Source: Marinibacterium sp. (GTDB taxonomy: Bacteria; Pseudomonadota; Alphaproteobacteria; Rhodobacterales; Rhodobacteraceae). From it: a DNA stretch of 54,729 nt. Shown here in pieces: positions 32,752 to 41,470 of this stretch; within the stretch, counting starts at the first letter, position 1, and each line of letters opens with the position of its first letter. The notes beneath the pieces were generated by a model. That model saw only the letters and a list, made by a program, of their open reading frames with translations, was not told where the DNA came from and made no database searches. Where the stretch lies: NCBI GenBank assembly GCA_017643305.1, contig JAEPNQ010000018.1, positions 1 through 54,729 of the forward strand, in the 5' to 3' direction. The position numbers and the translations under genes are program-made.

Positions 32752-34992
32752 ATGTCACGCATCGGAAAGATTGCCCGCCGTTCCTTCCTAATTGGGTCAG
32801 CTGCCATCGTCGGTGGTGTTGCCTTTGGCATCTACAAGATCAACCAGCCTGTCAAAAACCCGCTGACCACGGGCCCGGGTGAAGCCGCGCTGAACCCATT
32901 CATCTTCATCGACCAGAACGGTGTGACCATCATCACACCGCGCGCCGAGATGGGTCAGGGCACCCAGACCACGCTGGCCGCACTGGCAGCAGAAGAACTA
33001 GATCTGGACTGGAAAGACGTGCGCGTGCTGCACGGCCCGCCAGCCGCCGCCTATTACAACAGCGCGATGCTGAGCAGTTCATTGCCCTTCAAGGAATACG
33101 CCATGTCGGAGTTCCAGCATACGCTGGCCGACCAGTTGAGCAAAGCGGGCAAGCTGATCGGCCTGCAGATCACCGGCGGGTCCACCGCCATGCAGGACGG
33201 GTTTGATCGGCTTCGCATGGCCGGAGCCAGCGCGCGCGAAACGCTGATCCTGGCCGCATCTGACAGATGGGGCATCGCCACACGCAAGCTGCGTACAGAA
33301 AACGGCGCAGTAATTGCCCCGGACGGCACATCACTGCGCTATGAGGAACTGGCCGAACAAGCCGCTAAGACCGAAGTGCGCCAGCCCGAACTGCGCGACC
33401 GGTCCACCTGGCGCTATATCGGGAAGTCCATGCCGCGTTTGGACCAGGTGGCCAAGGTCACCGGCACGGCGGAGTTTGGCCTCGACGTGCGGCGCGAGGG
33501 CATGAAATTTGCCACAGTTCGCATGAACCCCAATCTCGGCGCGGGCATGATACGGTTCGACCCGGCCCCGGCGCTGGACATGCCCGGTGTTGAAAAGGTC
33601 ATCGACATGGGCCGTGGCGTGGCTGTTGTCGCCACTAACACCTGGCTTGCGTTCAGGGGGGCTGAAGCGGTTGAAATCGAATGGGAAGCCGCGCCGTACC
33701 CACCGGAACAGGACGGAATCTGGTCGGCAATCGACGCATCGTTCGAAGGCAAACCCAACTCCACGCTTAGGGACGACGGCGACATCGAAACGCCGATCGA
33801 AGGATCCACCACTATCACCGCCGAATACCGCGTGCCATTCCTGGCCCATGCCACGATGGAACCGCAGAACGCCACCGCGCTTTACACCGGTGACGAGCTG
33901 GAAATGTGGTGCGGCAACCAAGCCCCGACTGTGGTCCAGGCTCGCTGCGCCGAAGCCGTCGGGCTTGAGAAGGAACAGGTCAACCTGACCACCACCTTCA
34001 TGGGCGGCGCCTTTGGTCGCCGGGGTGAATACGACTATGCCGTCTATGCGGCGCTGGTGGCCAAGGAAATGCAGGGCACCCCCGTACAGGTCACATGGTC
34101 GCGCGAAGAAGATATGACCCATGACTTCTACCGCCCCGCCTGCATCGGGCGCTTCACCGGCGCGGTCAAGGATGGCCGCGCAGTGCAACTAGCCGGCGCG
34201 GTTGCCGGGCCCTCGGTGGCCTTGGGAGCCACGCAGCGGCTGATCGGTATTAAACCGTCGGGACCCGACCTCGTGCATGTCGAAGGGGCCTATGATCAGC
34301 CCTATGACATCCCCAACTACCGCATCACCGGTCATCTGACAGATGTGGACCTGCCCATTGGCTTCTGGCGGTCGGTCGGGGCCAGCGTGAATGGCTTCCT
34401 GCATGAATCCTTCATGGACGAATTGGCTCATGCCGCCGGTCAGGACCCGCTGCAGTTTCGGCTGAAGCTGATGCGCCCGGTGCACGCGGCCAGCGCGGGC
34501 TGCTTGGACAAGGTGCGCGAAATGTCTGACTGGACCGGCCAAACACCAGATGGCGTCGGCCGTGGCTTGGCCTTTTCCTATAGCTTCGGCACCCCCGTTG
34601 CCCAGGTGATCGAGGTCGTCGACGAAGACGGCAGCATTCGCATCAACAAAGCGTGGATCGCCTGCGATGTCGGGCTGGCGCTGGATCCCTCTATTATCGA
34701 AGCGCAGATGTTCGGCGCGCTCATGTATGGGCTATCGGCCGCCTGTTTCGAAGAAATCACCTTTGCGGGTGGTGCCGTAGAACAGCAAAACTTCCCTGAT
34801 TTTGACGCGCTGCGCATCCATACTGCGCCGCAGGTTGAGGTCGCGATCCTAGAAAACAACGCACATATGGGCGGAGTGGGCGAACCCGGCACACCGCCTT
34901 CCATGCCCGCGCTGGCCAATGCGCTGTTTGACCTTACTGGTATCCGTGCGCGGGAACTGCCGCTGTCCAAGGCCTTCGACCTGCTGATCTGA
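32752..34992 (+). CDS. iorB: Molybdopterin-binding subunit of molybdenum hydroxylase, IorB type
   Basis: A 746-residue catalytic subunit. ATG 32752 starts a Tat-like leader (RIGKIARRSFLIGSAAIVGG), suggesting export or membrane attachment, as in IorB-type aldehyde oxidases. Two molybdopterin domains follow, with TPRAEMGQGTQTTLAALAAEEL near residues 60-85 and the Moco-binding stretch TTTFMGGAFGRRGEYDYAVYAALVA. The C-terminal GGVGEPGTPPSMPALANALFDLTG contains the conserved active-site Glu of the family. Electrons should pass via IorA to a membrane or periplasmic acceptor. The substrate is not predictable; aldehydes or N-heterocycles are known for relatives. A longer start at 32677 lies inside iorA. 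Confidence 0.92.
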   Translation: MSRIGKIARRSFLIGSAAIVGGVAFGIYKINQPVKNPLTTGPGEAALNPFIFIDQNGVTIITPRAEMGQGTQTTLAALAAEELDLDWKDVRVLHGPPAAAYYNSAMLSSSLPFKEYAMSEFQHTLADQLSKAGKLIGLQITGGSTAMQDGFDRLRMAGASARETLILAASDRWGIATRKLRTENGAVIAPDGTSLRYEELAEQAAKTEVRQPELRDRSTWRYIGKSMPRLDQVAKVTGTAEFGLDVRREGMKFATVRMNPNLGAGMIRFDPAPALDMPGVEKVIDMGRGVAVVATNTWLAFRGAEAVEIEWEAAPYPPEQDGIWSAIDASFEGKPNSTLRDDGDIETPIEGSTTITAEYRVPFLAHATMEPQNATALYTGDELEMWCGNQAPTVVQARCAEAVGLEKEQVNLTTTFMGGAFGRRGEYDYAVYAALVAKEMQGTPVQVTWSREEDMTHDFYRPACIGRFTGAVKDGRAVQLAGAVAGPSVALGATQRLIGIKPSGPDLVHVEGAYDQPYDIPNYRITGHLTDVDLPIGFWRSVGASVNGFLHESFMDELAHAAGQDPLQFRLKLMRPVHAASAGCLDKVREMSDWTGQTPDGVGRGLAFSYSFGTPVAQVIEVVDEDGSIRINKAWIACDVGLALDPSIIEAQMFGALMYGLSAACFEEITFAGGAVEQQNFPDFDALRIHTAPQVEVAILENNAHMGGVGEPGTPPSMPALANALFDLTGIRARELPLSKAFDLLI

Positions 34993-35001
34993 TCCAAACC
35001 T

Positions 35002-35265
35002 TCAGGCCGGGCTGCCCAGCCGGGCGGCCCAGCCTGTCACGATCTGCTTTATATCGGGCCAGTCGGTGTATTCGCGCTCCCCATGTGGGTCTACGTCTTC
35101 GCCCCTACTACGCTCGAACCAGCTCAAACAGCCTGTCTGCCAGAAAACGGCAGATCTTGCGCGGCTGCCCTTATGTCGATGCGTAACAAATCAAGATTTT
35201 CAAATGGCACCTCCGGGCTCCGTCTAAGCCGGTCCACCGCCTGGAACTTTGTGCCAGTTCAAATG
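35002..35265 (-). pseudogene. Decayed 3' end of an unidentified gene
   Basis: On the minus strand two protein-like segments occur in neighbouring frames. From about 35262 there is AVDRLRRSPEVPFENLDLLRIDIRAAAQDLPFSG, ending soon at a TGA. Overlapping in another frame is FWQTGCLSWFERSRGEDVDPHG followed by EYTDWPDIKQIVTGWAARLG, which ends at a TGA at 35004-35002. No start or ribosome-binding site exists. The pattern is that of a truncated, frameshifted C-terminal remnant. I do not recognise the family. Confidence 0.35.
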
Positions 35266-35354
35266 CGGCGCGAAAGGCCACAGATTTCCATATCACCGCC
35301 CCATTTCGTCCAAATTCCTGCCCGTGGACTGATTTAAGTACGGAAACAATAAAA

Positions 35355-35380
35355 CAGGCGCAGTGCAGTTTAAGCGCCTG
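35355..35380 (+). promoter_or_regulatory. Hairpin in the leader of the RTX/Hint gene
   Basis: A perfect 7-bp stem CAGGCGC / GCGCCTG with a 12-base A/T-richer loop lies 26 bases before the start codon at 35406. No T-run follows, so it is more likely an RNA leader structure or protein site than a terminator. Confidence 0.4.
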
Positions 35381-35405
35381 ATTACAGTAAAGAAGTGTAA
35401 CGAGT

Positions 35406-37469
35406 ATGCCTTCCGGTTACTTGGTGTCTTTGGGCCCCGATGTGACCCTGACGCTCGACGACAGCATTGGTGGCGGCTACACCGCCTTTACCACGGACAG
35501 CTTGATCGGCGCCGGCGAATGGGCTTGGTCCGGCACCTGGTCCGGCATTACCTTCTATAACGAACTGGAACCGGGCGACTTCTACCTGGGCACAGACGGC
35601 AACGTCTATTTCGTTCCCGATTTCGGACAGGTGGACACCCTTTCAGCCGCAGAGCCCGTCAGCTTTCCCAGCTACTCCGTATTCAACATCGTCGACGGCA
35701 CCAGCGCCGATGACAATATAAACAACGGCTATGTCGACAGCGATGGCGAAGGCATCAATGACACCGGCGACAATGCCGACCTCGTTTTTGGGTACGCCGG
35801 GGATGACTCAATCCGCGCACAAAGTGGCGAAGACACCGTGTATGGCGGCAGTGGCGATGATTTCATCCGTAGCGGCAGCGGCAATGACATCGTGTATGGC
35901 GATGGCCAGGCCAGCTCCACCGAGGCACTGCACTGGTTCGCCGAAGGAACCGATGGCACTGACCTGAGCGCTGGCTTGATCCAGAACACCGGTGACATGG
36001 ACGTCACCGTGTCCTTCACCGATGACGGCAACAACTCTCCCGTCTACCAGGTAGAGACCAGCGACGAAATCTACACCACTGGAAGCGATCCATACAGTGA
36101 TCATTCCAGCCTGTACCTTTCGGGCAACGGCGACAACGCCACCTCCACCACCACAATCGAATTTGCCGCCTCGGGCGACGCAGACGTCACGGACGAGGTC
36201 CAGAACGTCACCTTCCGCATCAATGATGTTGATTGGGCCTCCGGCAACCACGAGGACATCATCACCGTCAACGCCTTTGACGCAAACGACGACCCGGTAG
36301 ATGTGACCATCACCGTGACTGCCACCGGTTCCAACCAGGACAGTGTGTCCGGCAACACCATCACCGCCGGTCAGCAGTCCGAAAGCCAGGCCGACGATAC
36401 CGGCTCGGTCCTCATCGAAATCGACGGGCCAGTACAGACAGTTGAAATCGCCTATGAAAACGGGCTGAGCGGGACACAGGCGATCTGGGTCAGCGATGTG
36501 TATTTCGACACGATCCCGAACAAAGATGGCAACGACACGCTCGATGGCCGCGCAGGCGATGACACGCTGAGCGGCAATGGTGGGGCAGATTCACTCATTG
36601 GTGGGACAGGGGCAGACAGCATCAATGGCGGCCATGGGGCCGACACGATCGAGGTGGGCGAGGGCGACACGGTGTCCGGCGGCGCGGGTGATGACCTGTT
36701 CCGGCTCGTCGATCTGGCCGAAGCCGGGTCGGCCGATATCACGCTTGTCGGTGGCGAAGACGACGAAACCGCGGGCGACACGCTGGATTTCAACGGCCTG
36801 GCCGATCTGAACACCCTGAACCTGACCACCAACACGCCCGGAGAACTGGCCGGCACGGTCGAACTGATCGATGGCTCTCTTCTCGCCTTCTCCAATATTG
36901 AAAACATCATCTGTTTCACCCCAGGCACGATGATCCGCACGCCCCACGGCGACCGCGCCATCGAAACCCTGCGCCCGGGGGACATGATTCTGACCCAGGA
37001 CAACGGCCCGCAGCCACTTTACTGGATCGGCAGCCGTGCGGTGCCTGCCACCGGTGATCTGGCCCCAATCAGCCTGAATCCTGTCCTGTTCGCAGATGCC
37101 CGAGCCCCGCTCCTCGTGAGCCCGCAGCACCGGATAATGTGGGAAGGCCCGCGTGCGCAGCTTTTGTTCGGCTCACGAGAGGTGTTCCTGCCCGCCAAGC
37201 ACTTGGTCGGCGCCGGTCTGGCGCAAAGCCTGCCAGGCGACAAAGTCACCTACATCCACCTGATGCTATCGCGGCACGAGGTCATCTTTGCGAATGGCGT
37301 GCCGACGGAAAGCTTTTTTCCGGGCGACGAAGTGCTGGTCAGTATTGATGACGCGGCACGTGACGAGATATTCAAAATATTCCCGGAACTGCGCAGTCAC
37401 ACCGGCGCGTTTGACCAGACCGCCCGACCCTGCATTCGCGGCCACGAAGTGGCATTGCTGCTGGCATGA
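35406..37469 (+). CDS. RTX-type calcium-binding protein with C-terminal Hint domain
   Basis: A 687-residue acidic, Asp/Gly-rich protein. Two blocks of glycine-rich nonapeptide repeats (GGxGxDxxx; about residues 125-165 and 373-430) should form Ca2+-binding beta rolls, as in type I-secreted proteins. Between them lies a beta-rich, Thr/Asp-rich region (about 200-365). At Cys503 (ICFTPGTMIRTPHGDRAIETLRPGDMILT) a Hint (hedgehog/intein-type, Hint_2) module begins, with VSPQHRIMW as its conserved histidine motif; in related modules the Cys drives self-cleavage. There is no Sec signal, consistent with type I export. It is preceded by a hairpin and a weak ribosome-binding site. Its TGA abuts the convergent hydrolase gene. 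Confidence 0.88.
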   Translation: MPSGYLVSLGPDVTLTLDDSIGGGYTAFTTDSLIGAGEWAWSGTWSGITFYNELEPGDFYLGTDGNVYFVPDFGQVDTLSAAEPVSFPSYSVFNIVDGTSADDNINNGYVDSDGEGINDTGDNADLVFGYAGDDSIRAQSGEDTVYGGSGDDFIRSGSGNDIVYGDGQASSTEALHWFAEGTDGTDLSAGLIQNTGDMDVTVSFTDDGNNSPVYQVETSDEIYTTGSDPYSDHSSLYLSGNGDNATSTTTIEFAASGDADVTDEVQNVTFRINDVDWASGNHEDIITVNAFDANDDPVDVTITVTATGSNQDSVSGNTITAGQQSESQADDTGSVLIEIDGPVQTVEIAYENGLSGTQAIWVSDVYFDTIPNKDGNDTLDGRAGDDTLSGNGGADSLIGGTGADSINGGHGADTIEVGEGDTVSGGAGDDLFRLVDLAEAGSADITLVGGEDDETAGDTLDFNGLADLNTLNLTTNTPGELAGTVELIDGSLLAFSNIENIICFTPGTMIRTPHGDRAIETLRPGDMILTQDNGPQPLYWIGSRAVPATGDLAPISLNPVLFADARAPLLVSPQHRIMWEGPRAQLLFGSREVFLPAKHLVGAGLAQSLPGDKVTYIHLMLSRHEVIFANGVPTESFFPGDEVLVSIDDAARDEIFKIFPELRSHTGAFDQTARPCIRGHEVALLLA

Positions 37470-38249
37470 TTATTCGGCAGACACCGCGTAGAGCGGGCGT
37501 TTTCCACCGGCCCAGGCGCGCACGGCTTCCCCGAAGGCTTCGAACAATGGGCGTGACACCGGGTCTTCCGCCGCCCGATATTCGGGATGCCACTGTACCG
37601 CCAGCGCAAAACCCGGAGCACCTTCGATATAAATCGCCTCGGGCGTGCCATCCGACGCGTAGCCGTCAATCGTAACGCGTGGACCAGCTTGCTTGATCCC
37701 CTGCCCGTGCAACGTGTTGGTCATCACCCGCGTCGCGCCGAAAATGCGGTGAAATGGCCCGCCTTCGCCCACGGTCACCTCATGACGCAGAGCAAATTTT
37801 TCCTCCAATGTACCGTCGGGAGGCATGCGATGGTTGTCGCGCCCCGGAAGATCGCGGATTTCCGGGTAGAGCGAGCCTCCCATTGCCACGTTCACCTCTT
37901 GAAATCCGCGGCAAATGCCGAGGAACGGCTGGCCCTGCTCCACACAGCTCCGCACCAGATCCAGCGCCACGCTGTCGCGCGCCCGATCAAAGGTGCCATG
38001 CGCCTCGGTCTCAGCCTCGCCATATTCCTCCGGGTGCACATTGGGCCGACCGCCGGTCAGAACGAACCCGTCACAGACCTCCATAAGCTCGGCAGCCGAA
38101 ACATAACGTGGATCTGCTGGGATCAGCAGCGGCAGACAGCCCGACACGTCAGACACAGCCTGAGTGTTCATCGCACCGCTGGCATGCACCTCATACGTAT
38201 CATTCAACAGGTGCTGGTTTCCGAGAATTCCGACAACAGGGCGGTTCAT
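37470..38249 (-). CDS. Gamma-glutamyl-gamma-aminobutyrate hydrolase-family protein (class I GATase-like)
   Basis: A 259-residue class I amidotransferase-fold hydrolase of the PuuD/peptidase C26 group. From ATG 38249 (MNRPVVGILGNQHLL) it shows the oxyanion segment DGFVLTGGRPNVHPEEYG, the nucleophile elbow PFLGICRGFQEVNVAMGG with Cys113, and the His-Pro-Glu of the triad in AVQWHPEYRAAED. PuuD removes glutamate from gamma-glutamyl-GABA in putrescine breakdown; no other puu gene is near, so the exact substrate is open. A start eight codons earlier is possible. It converges directly on the RTX/Hint gene. Confidence 0.9.
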   Translation of the reverse strand: MNRPVVGILGNQHLLNDTYEVHASGAMNTQAVSDVSGCLPLLIPADPRYVSAAELMEVCDGFVLTGGRPNVHPEEYGEAETEAHGTFDRARDSVALDLVRSCVEQGQPFLGICRGFQEVNVAMGGSLYPEIRDLPGRDNHRMPPDGTLEEKFALRHEVTVGEGGPFHRIFGATRVMTNTLHGQGIKQAGPRVTIDGYASDGTPEAIYIEGAPGFALAVQWHPEYRAAEDPVSRPLFEAFGEAVRAWAGGKRPLYAVSAE

Positions 38250-38383
38250 GACATTCCACGTGTCTGATAACACTTCTGTGTTAACTTAGGGCCGTAGCGG
38301 CCGCACTGCAACAGAGACGCTCGCGCAGCTCTGTGTGATCCGGCGCACAGACAACAGTTAAGCAGCCATTATTCAAAAATTGT

Positions 38384-38407
38384 GCAAAAGTCATACATAA
38401 CTTTTGC
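38384..38407. promoter_or_regulatory. Inverted repeat upstream of the PuuD-like gene
   Basis: A perfect 8-bp inverted repeat GCAAAAGT / ACTTTTGC with an 8-base spacer lies 135 bases upstream of the PuuD-like start and 109 bases beyond the glcB stop. It could be an operator or the glcB transcript end; there is no adjoining T-run to decide. Confidence 0.35.
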
Positions 38408-38515
38408 CCCCGCTCGTTGAGGCACACAGCATTTAAACGATGCGGCACTTTCTCATGGCGAAGCCGGAGACGTTAATGTGTCCGGTCCAAGTTTTTCAAA
38501 AAATCGACACCGGTA

Positions 38516-40660
38516 TCAGGCGCTGGCTTTGAGTTCCAGCCGACGCGCATGCAGTACCGGTTCGGTATAGCCCGACGGCTGAACACGCCCTTTGAAGACC
38601 AGGTCGCAGGCCGCCTGAAACGCGATCCCGTCGAAGCCCGGTGACATCGACGTATAGGCCGCATCGCCTGCATTCTGGCCATCGACCACGGCTGCCATCT
38701 TGCGCATCGCGGCCATCACCCGGTCAGGTTCCACCACGCCGTGATGCAGCCAATTGGCCAGGTGCTGCGCACTAATCCGGCAGGTGGCGCGGTCTTCCAT
38801 CAGGCCCACATCATTAATGTCGGGGACCTTGGAACAGCCAACCCCCTGATCAACCCACCGCACTACGTAGCCCAGGATGCCCTGCGCGTTATTCTCGATC
38901 TCGCGCGAGATCTCTTCGTCGCTGAAATTGCGCCCACCCGCCAACGGGATCGACAACAGATCCTCCAGCGTGCCCCGTGCGCCACCCGCTGCAATCTCAT
39001 CCTGCCGGGCATGCACGTTGACCTTGTGGTAATGTGTGGCATGCAGCGTCGCCGCCGTAGGTGACGGCACCCAAGCACAGCTGGCCCCGGCCTGCGGATG
39101 GCCGATCTTCTGCTCCAGCATATCCGCCATCGCATCCGGCGCAGCCCACATGCCCTTGCCGATCTGCGCTACCCCTTTCAGCCCGCAGGCCAGCCCGATA
39201 TCCACGTTGCGATCCTCGTAGGATGCAATCCAGGCCGTACCCTTGATCTCACCCTTCGGCAGCATCGGGCCCGCTTCCATCGAGGTATGGATCTCGTCGC
39301 CCGTCCGGTCGAGGAAGCCGGTGTTGACGAACGCCACTCTCGATTTCGCCGCACGGATACACTCTTTGAGGTTGACTGAGGTGCGCCGTTCCTCATCCAT
39401 GATGCCAATCTTCACTGTGTTGGCAGGCAGGCCCAGAACCGTTTCCACTTGTGTGAAAATCTCATCCGTGAAAGCCACCTCGTCCGGTCCGTGCATCTTG
39501 GGCTTCACCACGTAAACAGATCCGTGCAGGGAATTGCCCCCATCGCGACCAAGGTCATGCATGGCGATCAGCGCGGTGATCATCGCATCCATAAGCCCTT
39601 CGCCAACCTCGTCACCGTCACGGTCGAGGATGGCGGGGTTGGTCATCAGGTGGCCGACATTGCGCACCAGCATCAGCGACCGACCCTTTAGCGTCAACGC
39701 GCCCCCGTACGCACCAACATAGGCGCGGTCAGGATTCATCCGGCGGGTCATCATCTGGCCGCCCTTTTCGAACGTCTCTTCCAGATCGCCGCGCATCAGG
39801 CCCAACCAGTTGCCATAGGCCAGCACTTTGTCGGGCGCATCCACGGCGGCCACACTGTCTTCAAAATCCATGATCGTTGACATGGCGCTTTCCAGAATCA
39901 CATCGGCAAGCCCCATAGGGTCGCCGCTGCCGATCGGGCTGGCGGGATCGATCTTCAGAATGATATGCAGGTCATTGTTGCGGAACACGACTTCGGACAT
40001 ATCTTGGGATGCGCCCACGAATTGCCCCGGCGTGGTCAGCGGAATATCCGCATCCCCGACCCGCGCCAGCACGGCAGGCCCGCTGCGGGTGAGCGCAGTG
40101 ACATCCGCCCAAATGGTCCAGTTCAGCGGAAGGACATCATCCAGAAACGCCTTGATCCACGCGATCACCTGCGCGCCTCGGTCGGCATCATAGCCGCCCC
40201 CACCTGGCAGATCGCCCAGTGCGTCGGTGCCGTACAGCGCATCATACAAGCTGCCCCAGCGCGCGTTCACCGCGTTCAGTGCAAACCGCGCATTGGTGAT
40301 CGGCACCACAAGCTGCGGCCCGGCAATGCTGGCAATCTCCGGATCCACATTAGCGGTGTCTACGGCATAATCCGGCCCCTCGGGCAGCAGATAGCCGATC
40401 TCTTCAAGAAACGCGCGATAGGCATCGGCGTCATGCGCCTGTCCCTTGCGCGCGCTGTGCCAGGCGTCGATCTGCGCCTGCAACTCCGCCCGCCGTTCCA
40501 GCAGCGCGCGGTTGCGTGGCTTCATGTCATGAAGCAAGCCGGAAAACCCGGCCCAGAATGCATCTTGATATACGCCGCTACCCGGCAGGGCCTGCGTATC
40601 AATGAAATCCGCCAGCTCAGTTGCGACCTGCAGCCCGTTAATCTCGATCCGATCATTCAT
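38516..40660 (-). CDS. glcB: Malate synthase G
   Basis: The enzyme condenses glyoxylate with acetyl-CoA to malate (glyoxylate and ethylmalonyl-CoA routes). I start at ATG 40660 ([16 protein letters not shown]), preceded by GGGAG; an open extension upstream belongs to a decayed gene. The 714-residue length is normal for the G isoform. Family motifs are the Mg/glyoxylate region [17 protein letters not shown] and [31 protein letters not shown], then [17 protein letters not shown] with the conserved Arg, [11 protein letters not shown]-like [11 protein letters not shown] and the late [16 protein letters not shown]. No glyoxylate regulator is adjacent. Confidence 0.97.
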   Translation of the reverse strand: MNDRIEINGLQVATELADFIDTQALPGSGVYQDAFWAGFSGLLHDMKPRNRALLERRAELQAQIDAWHSARKGQAHDADAYRAFLEEIGYLLPEGPDYAVDTANVDPEIASIAGPQLVVPITNARFALNAVNARWGSLYDALYGTDALGDLPGGGGYDADRGAQVIAWIKAFLDDVLPLNWTIWADVTALTRSGPAVLARVGDADIPLTTPGQFVGASQDMSEVVFRNNDLHIILKIDPASPIGSGDPMGLADVILESAMSTIMDFEDSVAAVDAPDKVLAYGNWLGLMRGDLEETFEKGGQMMTRRMNPDRAYVGAYGGALTLKGRSLMLVRNVGHLMTNPAILDRDGDEVGEGLMDAMITALIAMHDLGRDGGNSLHGSVYVVKPKMHGPDEVAFTDEIFTQVETVLGLPANTVKIGIMDEERRTSVNLKECIRAAKSRVAFVNTGFLDRTGDEIHTSMEAGPMLPKGEIKGTAWIASYEDRNVDIGLACGLKGVAQIGKGMWAAPDAMADMLEQKIGHPQAGASCAWVPSPTAATLHATHYHKVNVHARQDEIAAGGARGTLEDLLSIPLAGGRNFSDEEISREIENNAQGILGYVVRWVDQGVGCSKVPDINDVGLMEDRATCRISAQHLANWLHHGVVEPDRVMAAMRKMAAVVDGQNAGDAAYTSMSPGFDGIAFQAACDLVFKGRVQPSGYTEPVLHARRLELKASA

Positions 40661-40760
40661 GGCACTCTCCCGGTCATTCCCGCGCACGGAGGTAGACCAC
40701 AAGTTTCCGATAGGCAACAGCCCGACACCATAAGGAAACCCTCGAAATTTGCGGCTTCGA

Positions 40761-41243
40761 TTAAGAATTTCTTGTGTGGTCCAAATTCCGTTCAGGACAG
40801 CCATGAAACAGGCCGGGAACAGCCGCATTCTGCGGAAGGCATTCGCGCGGAGCCATGTCAACATTGAAGTCGCGCAACGTCTTGTCCTTTTCCGATCTGA
40901 ACCGGGTTTCAGTTTCCACCAGCGCAGCGATCCGGTCGACCGACAACACGCGGAAAACCTCCCGCAGGTCACAAAACGCGGTCGCGGCCCACAACCTCCG
41001 AAAGGTCCGGCGCAACCAGATAGATTGTGAACCCAGTGTCCACACGGCAGGTTTGCAGGGATGGAGATGGCCTGCAAACCTCTGCGCCGCTTCGGCAGTC
41101 CGGAAAATCGCAACTGGGTTCGGAACACGTTCCATCGCTGCAAAATTGGCAAAGCTCACGGCTTTGTAAAAGACTTTTGCGCGATCCACATCTGTCACAG
41201 GGACTTCGGCCTGGACCTCGGCATTGGCGGTTTTTAGGATCAT
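40761..41243 (-). pseudogene. Decayed VOC protein fused to a WYL-regulator remnant
   Basis: The minus-strand frame from 41243 starts like a VOC/glyoxalase protein (MILKTANAEVQAEVPVTDVDRAKVFYKAV, then [16 protein letters not shown]). The continuation expected for that family is in another frame ([20 protein letters not shown], about 41045-40985). The original frame instead runs into [27 protein letters not shown], which looks like the C-terminal end of a YafY-type WYL regulator. VOC genes are often next to such regulators. I infer a frameshift plus a deletion that joined the remnants of such a pair. No intact product is expected. Confidence 0.5.
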
Positions 41244-41282
41244 CGATATTTTCGCATGAGATGAGCAGGCGATAACACCTCA

Positions 41283-41446
41283 CTCTGCTGACAAGCTTTT
41301 GCCAGCAGAGGCGGAGAAATTCGCCTTGCCGTTTTCCGCGCATTACAGTCCATTTCGGAATGAACATTCCGGGGTACGCCTGCAGCCCGCAGGGGCGCCG
41401 GAATTCTTGAAAATTCCGGTCCGATTTCTTCGCAAGAAATCGGACC
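41283..41446. repeat. Cluster of consecutive hairpins upstream of pepN
   Basis: At least five inverted repeats follow one another in 164 bases: CTCTGCTG/CAGCAGAG (41283-41310), CGGAAT/ATTCCG (41356-41371), CCTGC/GCAGG (41379-41393), CCGGAATT/AATTCCGG (41398-41419) and a perfect 13-bp stem beginning GGTCCGATTTCTT with a three-base loop (41418-41446). The last ends 24 bases before the pepN start. The stems differ in sequence, so this is not one simple repeat family. Confidence 0.8.
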
Positions 41447-41470
41447 CCGGCAGCCAAGCGCGAGGACCCG

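Noticed and set aside
38274-38515. A small gene between the PuuD-like gene and glcB
   Set aside because: No start with a ribosome-binding site on either strand; only an inverted repeat and A/T-rich DNA.
40661-41152. N-terminal extension of malate synthase by 164 residues
   Set aside because: The extension is Arg/Cys/Gly-rich, antisense-like, overlaps the decayed VOC/WYL remnant, and the internal ATG at 40660 has a strong ribosome-binding site and the normal family start.
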